Below are positions 12,455 to 20,423 of a stretch of DNA of 20,423 nt, in pieces. The position numbers and the translations under genes are program-made. Origin of the DNA: a virus. The stretch's first letter is position 1. Each line of letters begins with the position of its first letter. The stretch lies in the IMG/VR virus record IMGVR_UViG_3300023238_000054, positions 1 through 20,423 of that record, one strand, 5' to 3'. The notes beneath the pieces are model-generated. The model was not told where the DNA came from. It searched no databases and saw nothing but the letters and a program-made list of their open reading frames with translations.

Positions 12455-12931
12455 ATGAGTGGATTAATTGGTGTACAACTGACTAGCGTTGATTCCACGG
12501 CTCAGTTCGCTGAAGGTCTTATTGATCAGCACTATGACGGTAAAGTTTACAAGTACGTGAAAGTTCGTAATGAGACTGCAACTGTTGCCGGTGAAGCTGG
12601 TGACGTTGTTGGGTATCTAGGATCTCCTAGTGCTACCGAGAGCAACACTGTTGTAACTGACAATACTGATGCGGCTACTAAGCCTGTTGGTGCTGGCGTG
12701 TTACTCGCTGATGTTGCTGGTGTTCTAGCGACCTCTTACTTCTGTTGGGTGCAGATTCGCGGCCCATTTACAGCAAATCAGGATCTAGCGGATACGCCTG
12801 CTGATGGTGATGCGCTGTTCTTGTCTACCACGGATATGACTCTAACTCTCGCTACTGCTGCTGATGATCCTGTCTGCGCTTATGCGATTGATGACTCTAC
12901 TGATAAATGTATGGCTGCTTTTGCCTTCTAA
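12455..12931 (+). CDS. Capsid decoration (cement) protein
   Basis: This 158-residue, Ala/Asp/Thr-rich protein is predicted to be nearly all β-strand. It matches small head-decoration proteins that stabilise the mature shell. Typical features are YVKVRNETATVAGEAGDVVGY, then GAGVLLADVAG, then YFCWVQIRGPFT and ADGDALFLSTTDMTLTLAT. The C-terminus ends in a strand (CMAAFAF). The gene follows the coat gene by 10 bases. A strong AAGGAG (12443-12448) overlaps the coat stop codon, consistent with high co-expression of the two proteins. Confidence 0.8.
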   Translation: MSGLIGVQLTSVDSTAQFAEGLIDQHYDGKVYKYVKVRNETATVAGEAGDVVGYLGSPSATESNTVVTDNTDAATKPVGAGVLLADVAGVLATSYFCWVQIRGPFTANQDLADTPADGDALFLSTTDMTLTLATAADDPVCAYAIDDSTDKCMAAFAF

Positions 12932-12971
12932 TATCAGTTAGGAAAATATGGCTCCTTGGATGATGGTCTGA

Positions 12972-12990
12972 GGGGCTATTTTTTCGCCCC
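12972..12990. promoter_or_regulatory. Intergenic hairpin after the decoration gene
   Basis: GGGGC (12972-12976) pairs with GCCCC (12986-12990) around a T-rich loop. No T run follows on either strand, so it is not a standard terminator. It may be a processing or mRNA-stabilising hairpin that sets high capsid expression apart from later genes. Confidence 0.4.
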
Positions 12991-13038
12991 ATGAAAGTAT
13001 AAAGTGACTTTTTATTACACACTAATAGGAACCATTCT

Positions 13039-13911
13039 ATGAGCATGATGGACACACCTCAGATCGACGCTACAACAGCAGAGCAGATTGCGCGTAATGG
13101 CGGTAAAGGGCTTCAAGAGGACGATCCACCCCTATTGAGGTTTGTTGAGGATACAGTTGTTGATACAAATGCGACTGAAAAGCAGGGTAGAACGGTCTAT
13201 TTGCCTCAAGTGAAGGTGTTTATCCGCGCTATTGGCGATACCAAGTGCGAAACGCCTGATATTGTTGAAGGCTGGCGGGTAGAAGAAAAGCTCATTGAGA
13301 AGACCCGTAAGAAGAAAGTCTACCGAACACGCGAAGTTGAAGGTCAGGTTCGTGAGATTGAGGAAGAAATTGACGAACGTTATGAGGAGTCATACTTCTT
13401 CAACGTCCCGTATACGCCCTGGTTCGATAAGATCAAAGAGCGTCTGCATCACGGTCATATCTCTCAACGTTATTCTGATGCTTGCCACGCGGCTTACACT
13501 CGCTGGAAAGAGAAGCATTCTGACCCTATCGACGGTACTCCGGTCATTAGTTGGAACATGGTAAACATGGCTCAACAGAAGAATATGGTTGATTTGGGCG
13601 TTGTCTCGATTGAGTTAGCGGCTGAAATGAACGAAGAAACAATGGATGCTCTAGGCATGGGCGCTCGTGAGATTAAGAAGAAAGCGATCAATTATCTCAA
13701 GTCTTCTACTCAGGAAAATGCTGAAGTTGTCGCTCTTAGGGCTGAAAACGCTCTATTGAGAGAGGAAGGCGAGTCTAAAATGTCTGCTGTCGAGCAAAAA
13801 CTTGCTGATTTGCAAGAAAGAGCCGAAAATACCCCCAAGAAACGCGGCAGACCACCTAAAGGGATAGAAGGTAATGGCACTACTGGGAATGATTCAGAAG
13901 GTAACGGCTAG
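13039..13911 (+). CDS. Conserved phage structural-region protein with AT-hook-like tail (290 aa)
   Basis: The 290-residue protein has an N-terminal part of unknown fold with VYLPQVKVFIRAIGD. A charged central region (KTRKKKVYRTREVEGQVREIEEE) follows. Its C-terminal half matches a common phage motif, GTPVISWNMV..A.QKNMVDLGVVSIELAAEMNEETMDALGMGAREIKKKAINYL, which resembles a helix-hairpin-helix-like repeat. It ends in a coiled coil (about 228-260) and a KKRGRPPKG sequence (267-275) with the AT-hook core RGRP. It sits between decoration and adaptor genes. Because the tail may bind DNA, an assembly or packaging role is possible (inference). The start has AGGA upstream, and the end overlaps the next gene by 38 bases. 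Confidence 0.75.
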   Translation: MSMMDTPQIDATTAEQIARNGGKGLQEDDPPLLRFVEDTVVDTNATEKQGRTVYLPQVKVFIRAIGDTKCETPDIVEGWRVEEKLIEKTRKKKVYRTREVEGQVREIEEEIDERYEESYFFNVPYTPWFDKIKERLHHGHISQRYSDACHAAYTRWKEKHSDPIDGTPVISWNMVNMAQQKNMVDLGVVSIELAAEMNEETMDALGMGAREIKKKAINYLKSSTQENAEVVALRAENALLREEGESKMSAVEQKLADLQERAENTPKKRGRPPKGIEGNGTTGNDSEGNG

Positions 13912-14590
13912 GATAGGTATATCAACGCCTACGAACGTCATAGGCAATAGTGATTCGCAAGTCGCTCAACTTCTGGCGCTGGCACAAGAGGAAGGTGAAG
14001 ATTTAAGGGCTAGGTTTCAGTGGTCGGCCCTTGTTAGAAATAACACCTTCACCATTACTTTGGCTGCGTCCCAAGGCGCTCTAAACGGTACGGTTATCTC
14101 CGACGGGGATTATGACTACATCACTGATCAAACGATGTGGAACCGTACCACTAGCCTGCCTATCATTGGCCCGCTAAATTCAAGATCATATCAAACACTT
14201 CAAGCATTCCCTGTTACCGGCCCATATCAACAATGGATGCTGCGCGGCAAGAATCTCATTCTCGATCCTGTCCCAACATCTGCCGATACAGCGGCTTTTG
14301 GCTACTATTCAACCAGTTTTTGCGAATCCTCCGGTGGTACTGCTCAACAAGCGTGGGCTGCTGATACGGATGAAGGTCTTTTAAATGAATCTCTAATGAC
14401 TTTGGGTATTCGCTGGAGATGGTTGAAAGCCAAAGGTCTTGAGTATGCAGAGGACTTTGCGACTTATGAGCGTAGAGTGACTGATGCTATGGCTCGGGAT
14501 GGTGGTAATGAGACATTGAGCCTTGAGTCTAGGGATAGAGATTATCGTCAAGCGGGCATTATTGTTCCAATTACAGGTTATGGCTCGTGA
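13874..14590 (+). CDS. Head-tail adaptor-like protein
   Basis: The 238-residue product resembles adaptor (gp4/gp15-like) proteins that form the ring below the portal. Seen are an N-terminal helix IQKVTARIGI and the typical Q.LALAQEEGEDLRARFQWSALV segment. The pattern LPIIGPLNSRSYQTLQAF follows, then WMLRGKNLILDP.P..ADTAAF.YYS, a repeated feature in this family. The C-terminal part is helical (LGIRWRWLKAKGLEYAEDFATYERR). It overlaps the preceding gene by 38 bases, longer than other overlaps in the operon; an internal ATG at 13889 is an alternative start. The GTGA overlap couples it to the next gene. Confidence 0.75.
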   Translation: MALLGMIQKVTARIGISTPTNVIGNSDSQVAQLLALAQEEGEDLRARFQWSALVRNNTFTITLAASQGALNGTVISDGDYDYITDQTMWNRTTSLPIIGPLNSRSYQTLQAFPVTGPYQQWMLRGKNLILDPVPTSADTAAFGYYSTSFCESSGGTAQQAWAADTDEGLLNESLMTLGIRWRWLKAKGLEYAEDFATYERRVTDAMARDGGNETLSLESRDRDYRQAGIIVPITGYGS

Positions 14591-16167
14591 GACAGCCTGC
14601 ATTTAGGAAGAAAGGTCGAGGTAGACAGGTTTCGACAGCAGCTTCCCTTCCTGCTCCTACGGGTGGTTGGAATACGCGGGATAACCTGGCAGATATGAAC
14701 GAATTATATGCTGCTTCGACTGATAATTGGTTTGGTGAAACAACGGATATTCGGGTTCGCAGAGGATTTGCAGACCATGTGACGGGTGCTGGTGCGGCAA
14801 TTGAAACGCTAATGCCTTATAACTCGCAGGATAGTACCCAAACACTCTTTGCTGCTGCGGGTGATTCGTTTTATGACGTTACTTCAGCGGGCGCTATAGG
14901 ATCGGCGGTTCAGGGCAGTCTTTCTAACGCTCGATGGCAGTACGATAATTTCACAAACTCTGCTGGAACCTCCTATTTAACGTGTTTTAACGGTGCTGAC
15001 TCACCTAGATACTGGAATGGTTCCACGTGGACAACTATTACAGGTGGTTCTTCCCCTGCTATTACGGGCGTGACGACGACTGATATTGTCAATTCCTTTG
15101 TATTTAAGCGTCGAATGTACCTGATTCTGAATAACTCGCTTTCGCTCTATTACCTCCCTGTTGACTCAGTTGGTGGTGCTACAAACAGAACCCGACTTGA
15201 CGGTTACTTTGATCGTGGCGGGTATATTGTCGCTGGCGGTAGTTGGACGCTCGACGGTGGTGACGGTATAGACGATAAATTGGTCGTTATATCCTCTGAG
15301 GGGCAGATTGCGGTGTTTAGGGGGACTAATCCATCATCTTCATCCTCATGGGCCTTAGAGGGCGTGTGGAACGTTGGAGAGCCTATTGGACGCAGATGTT
15401 TAATCAAGAAAGGAGGTGATCTACTTATTCTGACGGTGGCAGGGCTATTTCCTCTATCTAGGGCGTTAATTTCATCCAATGATGAGAAGGCTGTAGATGA
15501 GAGCGTTTCTCTGACCTACAACATTGAACAGTCGATGAGGACTTCGGCAGAGCAATATAAGGCCAATTATGGCTGGTCTATGTCCTACTTCCCTGGTGGC
15601 AATCAGTTATTTTTGAACGTTCCTGTAGTCGAAGGCTCTGAACAGCAACAGTACGTAATGAATACTACGACTTCATCATGGTGGCGTTTCACTGGCGTAG
15701 AAGCTAACTGTTGGGCGGTCTTTAACGAGGATCTGTACTTTGGTGGCGCGACGACTGTCGGTAAGTTTGGTGCTGTTTTCGCTGATAATGGCGAGGATAT
15801 TAGGACTAATATGAAGCAGGCGTTCTCATATCTTGGTCAGAGAGGGCGTTTAAAGCAACTTAAAGCGATGCGGCCGAACTTCTTGGCTAATGGTGTTCCG
15901 AGTGTTTCAGTGGCGTTTGCTATTGATTTCGGTGAGCAATCACCTGATACCTCTTTGAGCTTTACTCCACAATCTTCTGGTACTTGGGACTCATCCTCAT
16001 GGGATGGCGGGATATGGGGCGGCGATGTTAGTGCCTTCAATGATTGGCAGACAGTTGGTGCCGTAGGTACTGCACTTAGTTTGAGGATGATCAGCCTTAC
16101 AAACGGCCTAGATTGCAGATACACTTCAAGCGATATATTATACGAGAATGGCGGGGTCATTGGATAA
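14587..16167 (+). CDS. Tail-connector structural protein, probable β-propeller
   Basis: This 526-residue protein belongs to a family placed after the adaptor gene in many podovirus-like phages. The start PAFRKKGRGRQVSTAASLPAP is followed by TGGWNTRDNLADM and NWFGETTDIRVRRGFADH, all typical of the family. Repeated Trp- and Ser-rich strand pairs suggest a β-propeller or β-sandwich platform: SPRYWNGSTW, GVWNVGEPIGRR and DSSSWDGGIWGG. It likely forms the tail tube or hub below the adaptor (inference from position). Translation starts at GTG in a GTGA overlap. The end overlaps the GNAT-like gene by 20 bases. Confidence 0.8.
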   Translation: MRQPAFRKKGRGRQVSTAASLPAPTGGWNTRDNLADMNELYAASTDNWFGETTDIRVRRGFADHVTGAGAAIETLMPYNSQDSTQTLFAAAGDSFYDVTSAGAIGSAVQGSLSNARWQYDNFTNSAGTSYLTCFNGADSPRYWNGSTWTTITGGSSPAITGVTTTDIVNSFVFKRRMYLILNNSLSLYYLPVDSVGGATNRTRLDGYFDRGGYIVAGGSWTLDGGDGIDDKLVVISSEGQIAVFRGTNPSSSSSWALEGVWNVGEPIGRRCLIKKGGDLLILTVAGLFPLSRALISSNDEKAVDESVSLTYNIEQSMRTSAEQYKANYGWSMSYFPGGNQLFLNVPVVEGSEQQQYVMNTTTSSWWRFTGVEANCWAVFNEDLYFGGATTVGKFGAVFADNGEDIRTNMKQAFSYLGQRGRLKQLKAMRPNFLANGVPSVSVAFAIDFGEQSPDTSLSFTPQSSGTWDSSSWDGGIWGGDVSAFNDWQTVGAVGTALSLRMISLTNGLDCRYTSSDILYENGGVIG

Positions 16168-16606
16168 GTACCAATTTGTAGCCACGACCGAAGAATATGC
16201 TGAACTTGCAGGCATACCTTTTGACCCTAAAGGTTGTTGTGGAGTTACGGCGATAAAGGACGGTAAAGTGTCCGGTGTTTGTGTTTTAGACAATTGGACT
16301 GAGAATGCGTGTGAAATACACATGAAAGTACCGGATAAGTGGGCTTTCAAGCATGGTTATTTAGAGGAAATTTTTAACTTTATATTTTGCGAGGCTGACC
16401 GAGGACTTGTTATTGCAACTCCAAAGTCAGACAACAACCAACTCAAACGATTCGTTACTGATCTTGGATTTAAACGTGTTGGTGTTATTCCGAATGGTTA
16501 TAAAGTAGGCGTTGATGTTGAAATCAACATTTTACTAAAAGAAAACTGTAGGTATATCACTAATGGGATTTCTCGGAACAGGCGACAGCGCACCGCCACC
16601 ACCTGA
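16148..16606 (+). CDS. GNAT-like N-acetyltransferase family protein
   Basis: The 152-residue protein fits a small GNAT fold. Residues 36-46 (DGKVSGVCVLD) are a central strand, then CEIHMKVPDKW and a helix (EEIFNFIFCEAD). Next come GLVIATPKSDNNQLKRFVTDLGFKRVGVI, the usual N..A..F...LGF closing signature, and VDVEINILLKENCRY. The pyrophosphate loop (Q/RxxGxG/A) is not clear, so activity is unproven. Such genes recur among tail genes of podovirus-like phages; their substrate is unknown. It overlaps both neighbours (20 bases upstream, 44 downstream), and the last 14 or so residues may only reflect that overlap. Confidence 0.7.
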   Translation: MAGSLDKYQFVATTEEYAELAGIPFDPKGCCGVTAIKDGKVSGVCVLDNWTENACEIHMKVPDKWAFKHGYLEEIFNFIFCEADRGLVIATPKSDNNQLKRFVTDLGFKRVGVIPNGYKVGVDVEINILLKENCRYITNGISRNRRQRTATT

Positions 16607-19430
16607 TTATGCGGCTCAAGCAAGAGCGCAGGGTGAAGCGAATAAAGATGCAGCCTATCAGACGACTGTATTAAGCAACCCTAACATCTATACGCCAACA
16701 GGCTCCCAAACAACCACTTGGGGGCCGGCTAATCAGGGGCAACCAGGTTCAACTTCGACTCCTTGGCAAAACCAGCCTTTAGCGGGCGGTCTTTACTCGC
16801 CTACTGGTGGTGGCCCTGGTGATTGGCAGCAGAACGATGCAACTGCCTCCACTCAAGGCTCAGGGCCTCAAGGTGGCGCTCAGACTACTCAGAATTCTGG
16901 ATTTAATAATACGGGCAATGCTAATCAAAACCCACAGTCAGGACTAGACCCCTTACAGGGAGCGCAATGGAATCCTGCTACTGGGACATTGCAAAATCCA
17001 GACGGAACTACATTTGACCCAACTCAGGCATATAATTCTGCTGCTGGCGGGAACGGAATACCTCCTGCACTTGCAGGAATACCCCAAGCAACGGTTAATC
17101 AGCATCTATCGCCTACTGAACAGGCCAAGATGGATAAGAATGACCTTCTGCAACTCTCATTACTGGATACCGCCCAAGGTGGTCTAGGTCGTGTGAATAA
17201 CATGATGGATACGCCATTTGATATGAGCAATATCACAGAAATTTCCGATATTGATACTGGAAACGGCTTTAATGCTCAGAGATATTTGGCTGAAAACCCC
17301 GATGTTGCTGCTGCTGGCGTTGATCCTTACCAACATTACCAACAATACGGCAAAACTGAGGGTCGGGGCGGTGCTGGAATCCCTACTCTGAACTCCAACG
17401 GCTTGCAGGAAATGTCAGGTGTTGATATTGGTCAGTTATCCCCGCAGGGCAATATTGATACTTCTGGATTGACCGAGCTACAGGGTATTGATACTTCTGG
17501 ATACGGGCAATACGGGAACATTGATACGAGTCAATTAGCCGATCAGGGCAATATTGATACTTCTGGATTGACCGAGCTACAGGGTATTGATACTTCTGGA
17601 TACGGGCAATACGGGAACATTGATACGAGTCAATTAGCCGATCAGGGCAATATTGATACTTCTGGAATGAATCAAGGTGGCTCGCTGAATACTGATGGGA
17701 CTAGAAATTATGAGTCTCTAAACCGAAATGGACAGCCTAATATAAACGGATTGTCTCAGGAGGGTAGCGTTCAAGGTCTTGATAGAAATGGGATGCAGAA
17801 TGTCCGTGGATTGGATCAAAACGGGCTTCCTCAGCAGTCTGGAATCAACCGCAATGAACTCAGTGCTAACGGTGAGTTGAATTCAAACGCTCGGTCTTAT
17901 ATGGATCAGCGAGAAACAACCGGAACAGTCGGTGGTAATGATCGTGTTTATGACTCTCTAGTTCAGCGTAGACAAGGCCAGTTCGATCAACAGCGTGAGC
18001 AGGCCGAATCAGACCTTATTTCAAGAGGATTTGTGCCAGGTAGCGAAGGTTATCGTGAGCGAATGCGCGAGATCGACCAAGAAATGAACGATTATAAGTT
18101 GGCTGCAATGGCTCAAGCGGGTCAGGAACAGCAAAGATTGTTCAATATGGAAAGTGGAATGCGTGATCAAGATTTTGGTCAAGCGCAGGCATCGGCTCAG
18201 TTTGCTCAACAATTGAGAGCGCAGGGCATGGATGAACAGCAGGTTCAGGCTCAAGTTAATGATATGAACCGTAGTCAGCAGTTTTCTGAACGTCAGGATA
18301 TGTCGAACTTTGATATGAGGCGTCAGGATCAGCAGTTTGGTCAGAAACAGGCTGTATCGCAATTCTCTCAGAACCAGAATCAGCAGGATTTCAATCAGCG
18401 TCAGAATGTCTCGAACTTTGATTTGCAGAGTAACCAGCAGGATTTCGCTCAGAGACAGGCAGTTTCTAATGATGCTCAATCTCAAAGGGCGCAGCAAATG
18501 GCCGAAAGAGGGCAAATTGCCAACTTTAATGAAGGCCAGCGTGTTCGTGAATTTGGTGAGCAAGAGTCTTTGGCCCAGTTTCAACAGCAATTACGCGCTC
18601 AAGGTCTTAATGAGCAACAGATTCAGGCTGAAATGCAGAATAAACAGCGTTCTATGCAGTTATCTGAAGATCAGTCTATGGCTGACAACGCGGTCAGAAA
18701 CCGTACCCAACAGTTCAACGAGCAAGAGCGTATGGCTCAGTTTGCTCAAGGTCTACGAGCGCAGGGGCTTAGTGAGCAACAGATTCAAGCTCAAGTTAAT
18801 AACGCAATGCGTAGCCAGCAGTTTGGCGAACGTGCTGCAACTGCTGGATTCGATCAATCTGAAGCTCAGAGACAGTTTTCTAACAGTGCTGCTCAGAATC
18901 AAGCGACTGCTCAACAGCGTCAGCAAGAGATTCAGGAGCAGGCTTACCTTAGAAGTCTGCCATTGAACGAGATAAACGCCCTTAGAAGTGGCTCACAGGC
19001 TTCATTACCTCAGTTTCAACAGTATACAGGCGCTAACGTAGCTCCTCCTCCACTGTTTGATGCTGCTGTAGCCCAAGGTAACTTTGACCAAGCCTCTTAC
19101 GCTAACTCCCCTGACGTATTGGGTGGGTTGTTTAGTCTTGGCGGCGCTGCTCTAGGCGGGATGACAGGCGGCGCTACAACCGCCCTACAAGCTGGTGCTG
19201 CTGGCGCATTCGGGACACCTAGTGACATTCGACTGAAAGATAACTTAGTCGAAATTGGTGAACTTGGCCCTCTGAAGGTCTTTGAGTGGGATTGGAATGG
19301 AAAACTTGGGCTTAAAGGCAAGAGCAAAGGCTTTATTGCGCAGCAAGTTCAGAAGCTATTTCCTCAGTTCGTTATTGAGAAATCTGGTTATCTCCATATT
19401 AAATATGATGAGTTATTGGAGGCGATCTAA
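16563..19430 (+). CDS. Large Q-rich repeat virion protein with minimal S74 C-terminal chaperone
   Basis: The 955-residue protein begins MGFLGTG, then APPPPDYAAQARAQGEANKDA, a start seen in many phage tail-associated proteins. Residues 30-180 are a low-complexity Gln/Gly/Asn/Thr region. About 296-440 is an 11-residue repeat (G.IDTSGL.EL-like), including a perfect 99-bp duplication. Residues 455-850 are Gln-rich helical repeats, with three FAQ.LRAQG..EQQ.QA units at 547, 673 and 727. A Gly/Ala-rich segment precedes the last 69 residues, SDIRLKDNLVEIG to KYDELLEAI, which match the peptidase S74 intramolecular chaperone. Ser887 and Lys892 keep the S-x4-K spacing of its self-cleaving dyad. It is probably a trimeric tail or ejection-associated protein. 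Confidence 0.8.
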   Translation: MGFLGTGDSAPPPPDYAAQARAQGEANKDAAYQTTVLSNPNIYTPTGSQTTTWGPANQGQPGSTSTPWQNQPLAGGLYSPTGGGPGDWQQNDATASTQGSGPQGGAQTTQNSGFNNTGNANQNPQSGLDPLQGAQWNPATGTLQNPDGTTFDPTQAYNSAAGGNGIPPALAGIPQATVNQHLSPTEQAKMDKNDLLQLSLLDTAQGGLGRVNNMMDTPFDMSNITEISDIDTGNGFNAQRYLAENPDVAAAGVDPYQHYQQYGKTEGRGGAGIPTLNSNGLQEMSGVDIGQLSPQGNIDTSGLTELQGIDTSGYGQYGNIDTSQLADQGNIDTSGLTELQGIDTSGYGQYGNIDTSQLADQGNIDTSGMNQGGSLNTDGTRNYESLNRNGQPNINGLSQEGSVQGLDRNGMQNVRGLDQNGLPQQSGINRNELSANGELNSNARSYMDQRETTGTVGGNDRVYDSLVQRRQGQFDQQREQAESDLISRGFVPGSEGYRERMREIDQEMNDYKLAAMAQAGQEQQRLFNMESGMRDQDFGQAQASAQFAQQLRAQGMDEQQVQAQVNDMNRSQQFSERQDMSNFDMRRQDQQFGQKQAVSQFSQNQNQQDFNQRQNVSNFDLQSNQQDFAQRQAVSNDAQSQRAQQMAERGQIANFNEGQRVREFGEQESLAQFQQQLRAQGLNEQQIQAEMQNKQRSMQLSEDQSMADNAVRNRTQQFNEQERMAQFAQGLRAQGLSEQQIQAQVNNAMRSQQFGERAATAGFDQSEAQRQFSNSAAQNQATAQQRQQEIQEQAYLRSLPLNEINALRSGSQASLPQFQQYTGANVAPPPLFDAAVAQGNFDQASYANSPDVLGGLFSLGGAALGGMTGGATTALQAGAAGAFGTPSDIRLKDNLVEIGELGPLKVFEWDWNGKLGLKGKSKGFIAQQVQKLFPQFVIEKSGYLHIKYDELLEAI
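17445..17666 (+). repeat. Perfect 99-bp tandem repeat, two copies plus a partial third
   Basis: Two copies at 17445-17543 and 17544-17642 look identical base for base. A further 24 bases (17643-17666) repeat the start of the unit. Each copy encodes 33 residues made of three 11-residue sub-repeats. Lack of any silent difference indicates recent slippage or unequal recombination, or an assembly duplication. Confidence 0.85.
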
Positions 19431-20423
19431 TGCCAACAGGATACACACCACAGTCTTCACTTGATCGACGCAAGGCCTTGATGAATCAACTCCGTCAAAC
19501 GCCCATGAACGATACGGGCAAGAAGACGGATTGGGGCAGGGGTCTAGCTCACATGTTGAGACAGTACCAAGCAGGTCAAATGGGTCGTGAGCAGGAAGAG
19601 CAGATTGCCCGTAATACTGAAATCCAAGGCACTGAAATGGCTGACTTGGTTTCTGGTATATCGAATCCGGGCGCTAGTAAAGCTCAGGACTTTGGCTCAA
19701 TGGGAGTATTTCAAGGCGGTGCACCTCAACCCAAGGCAGATCCAAGTCAAAGTGGCGGTCAGGGCATAGACCCTTATTCAAGTGCTGTATCTGGAATTGG
19801 CCAAGATTTGGGATCAAGAATGTCCGGTGGCGAAGCGGTAGACCCCGCTATGCTTGCTGGTGCTCAAGAAAACGCTGTATCAACTCCTGCCTTGGGTGAC
19901 AGGAAGTACTCTTCTCCTATGGCTCAGAAACTCAAGATGCAGCAAGTTCTCAATAATGCCTCTAGTGATAGAGCGCGTGGGTTCTCTGAATCTGATGCCG
20001 CAAGAGATCATAAAAACGCATTAGAATTGCAAGGCGTTAAGAATAAAGGGAGCGGTTTTAGGTCAACCCCACGGCCAATAGCTACAGATAAAGGTTATAT
20101 GCAGTACGTTGATGGTCAATGGATTCCAATGGTTGATGAGGATGGAGATCCTAGACTTGCGGCTCAGTATTCTGCGGCACTTCAAGGGGAAATATCTGAA
20201 ACAAAGGCCCAAGGCGCAGCTACAGGCAAGCGGAATTATGGGATGCAGGGCATTAGTGAAATCATAGCTAATGGCAGAGCGATCCTAACGGGCGATCAGG
20301 CTCCTACGGCAAGTGGCGTTGGCGCTATGGCTGACTCTGTGGGCGGATTCTTTGGCTACTCTCCTGACGGTGCTGATAAGGCTGCTGAGATGAAAGCGGT
20401 TGGCGGTGCGTTGACAGCTAAAA
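19430..20423 (+). CDS. Ejection-type or internal virion protein (5' part, runs off the window)
   Basis: An open frame runs from ATG 19430 to the end of the window, with 331 codons visible and no stop. GGAGG (19418-19422) is 7 bases upstream, and the ATG overlaps the preceding stop (TAATG). The protein is polar and Gly/Ser/Gln/Ala-rich. It starts with LDRRKALMNQLRQTPMND, then GRGLAHMLRQYQAGQMGREQ. The last part, GYSPDGADKAAEMKAVGGALTA, matches a conserved segment of large phage internal proteins often annotated as DNA-ejection or structural proteins; the family normally continues with a KMPRMEGPQS-like motif that would lie beyond 20423. Position after the S74 protein supports a virion role. 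Confidence 0.7.
   Translation, partial: MPTGYTPQSSLDRRKALMNQLRQTPMNDTGKKTDWGRGLAHMLRQYQAGQMGREQEEQIARNTEIQGTEMADLVSGISNPGASKAQDFGSMGVFQGGAPQPKADPSQSGGQGIDPYSSAVSGIGQDLGSRMSGGEAVDPAMLAGAQENAVSTPALGDRKYSSPMAQKLKMQQVLNNASSDRARGFSESDAARDHKNALELQGVKNKGSGFRSTPRPIATDKGYMQYVDGQWIPMVDEDGDPRLAAQYSAALQGEISETKAQGAATGKRNYGMQGISEIIANGRAILTGDQAPTASGVGAMADSVGGFFGYSPDGADKAAEMKAVGGALTAK

Noticed and set aside
18021-18590. 189-codon Leu-rich - strand frame inside the 955-aa gene
   Set aside because: It is an antisense shadow of Gln-rich repeats; the Leu richness comes from reversed CAG/CAA codons, and no ribosome-binding site was noted.

Overview
This window is part of a tailed double-stranded DNA phage genome (Caudoviricetes), either a free phage or a prophage; no host genes are visible. 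The base composition is moderate by eye, Shine-Dalgarno sites are strong, and NinB- and NinG-like genes are present. These point to a phage of a Gram-negative bacterium, probably a gammaproteobacterium (inference). The morphogenesis order is large terminase, portal, scaffold, coat, decoration protein, adaptor, tail-connector protein and S74-ended virion protein. With a P22/BPP-1-type portal and no tail-tube or tape-measure gene in view, this suggests a short-tailed (podovirus-like) phage, but the window ends before that can be confirmed.

Region 1 (1-3600, + strand) is a lambda nin-like accessory and recombination cassette. It opens with a possible structured RNA and a 26-residue membrane peptide. 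A conserved phage protein follows, then a fusion of a replication-initiator-like domain, a zinc-knuckle-like motif and a NinB domain. After that come small proteins, a PAPS-reductase-like protein, a NinG/Rap-type nuclease and a C-terminally truncated M15 peptidase. Genes are packed with 1-8 base overlaps. An intrinsic terminator at 1661-1694 sits inside the cassette and implies regulated read-through.

Region 2 (3585-4636, - strand) is a compact five-gene operon of small phage proteins that converges on region 1. Its own terminator is at 3585-3605. It includes two genes easily missed: a 57-residue RHH-like protein and a 23-residue micro-ORF joined by ATGA overlaps to both neighbours.

Region 3 (4637-5390) is a 754-base non-coding divergent region. 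It holds candidate promoters for both sides, TGGAATA-type repeats, a striking G-rich tract and several inverted repeats. It may be a control region, an origin or a packaging site.

Region 4 (5391-20423, + strand) is the packaging and virion operon. It encodes a 50-residue leader protein, TerL, two small proteins, a portal with a Q/P-rich insert, two small head-associated proteins, a scaffold, the major capsid protein, a decoration protein, an AT-hook protein, an adaptor and a large tail-connector protein. It then encodes a GNAT-like acetyltransferase, a 955-residue Q-rich repeat protein ending in a minimal S74 self-cleaving chaperone, and an incomplete ejection-type protein. Most late genes are joined by short overlaps and look cotranscribed.
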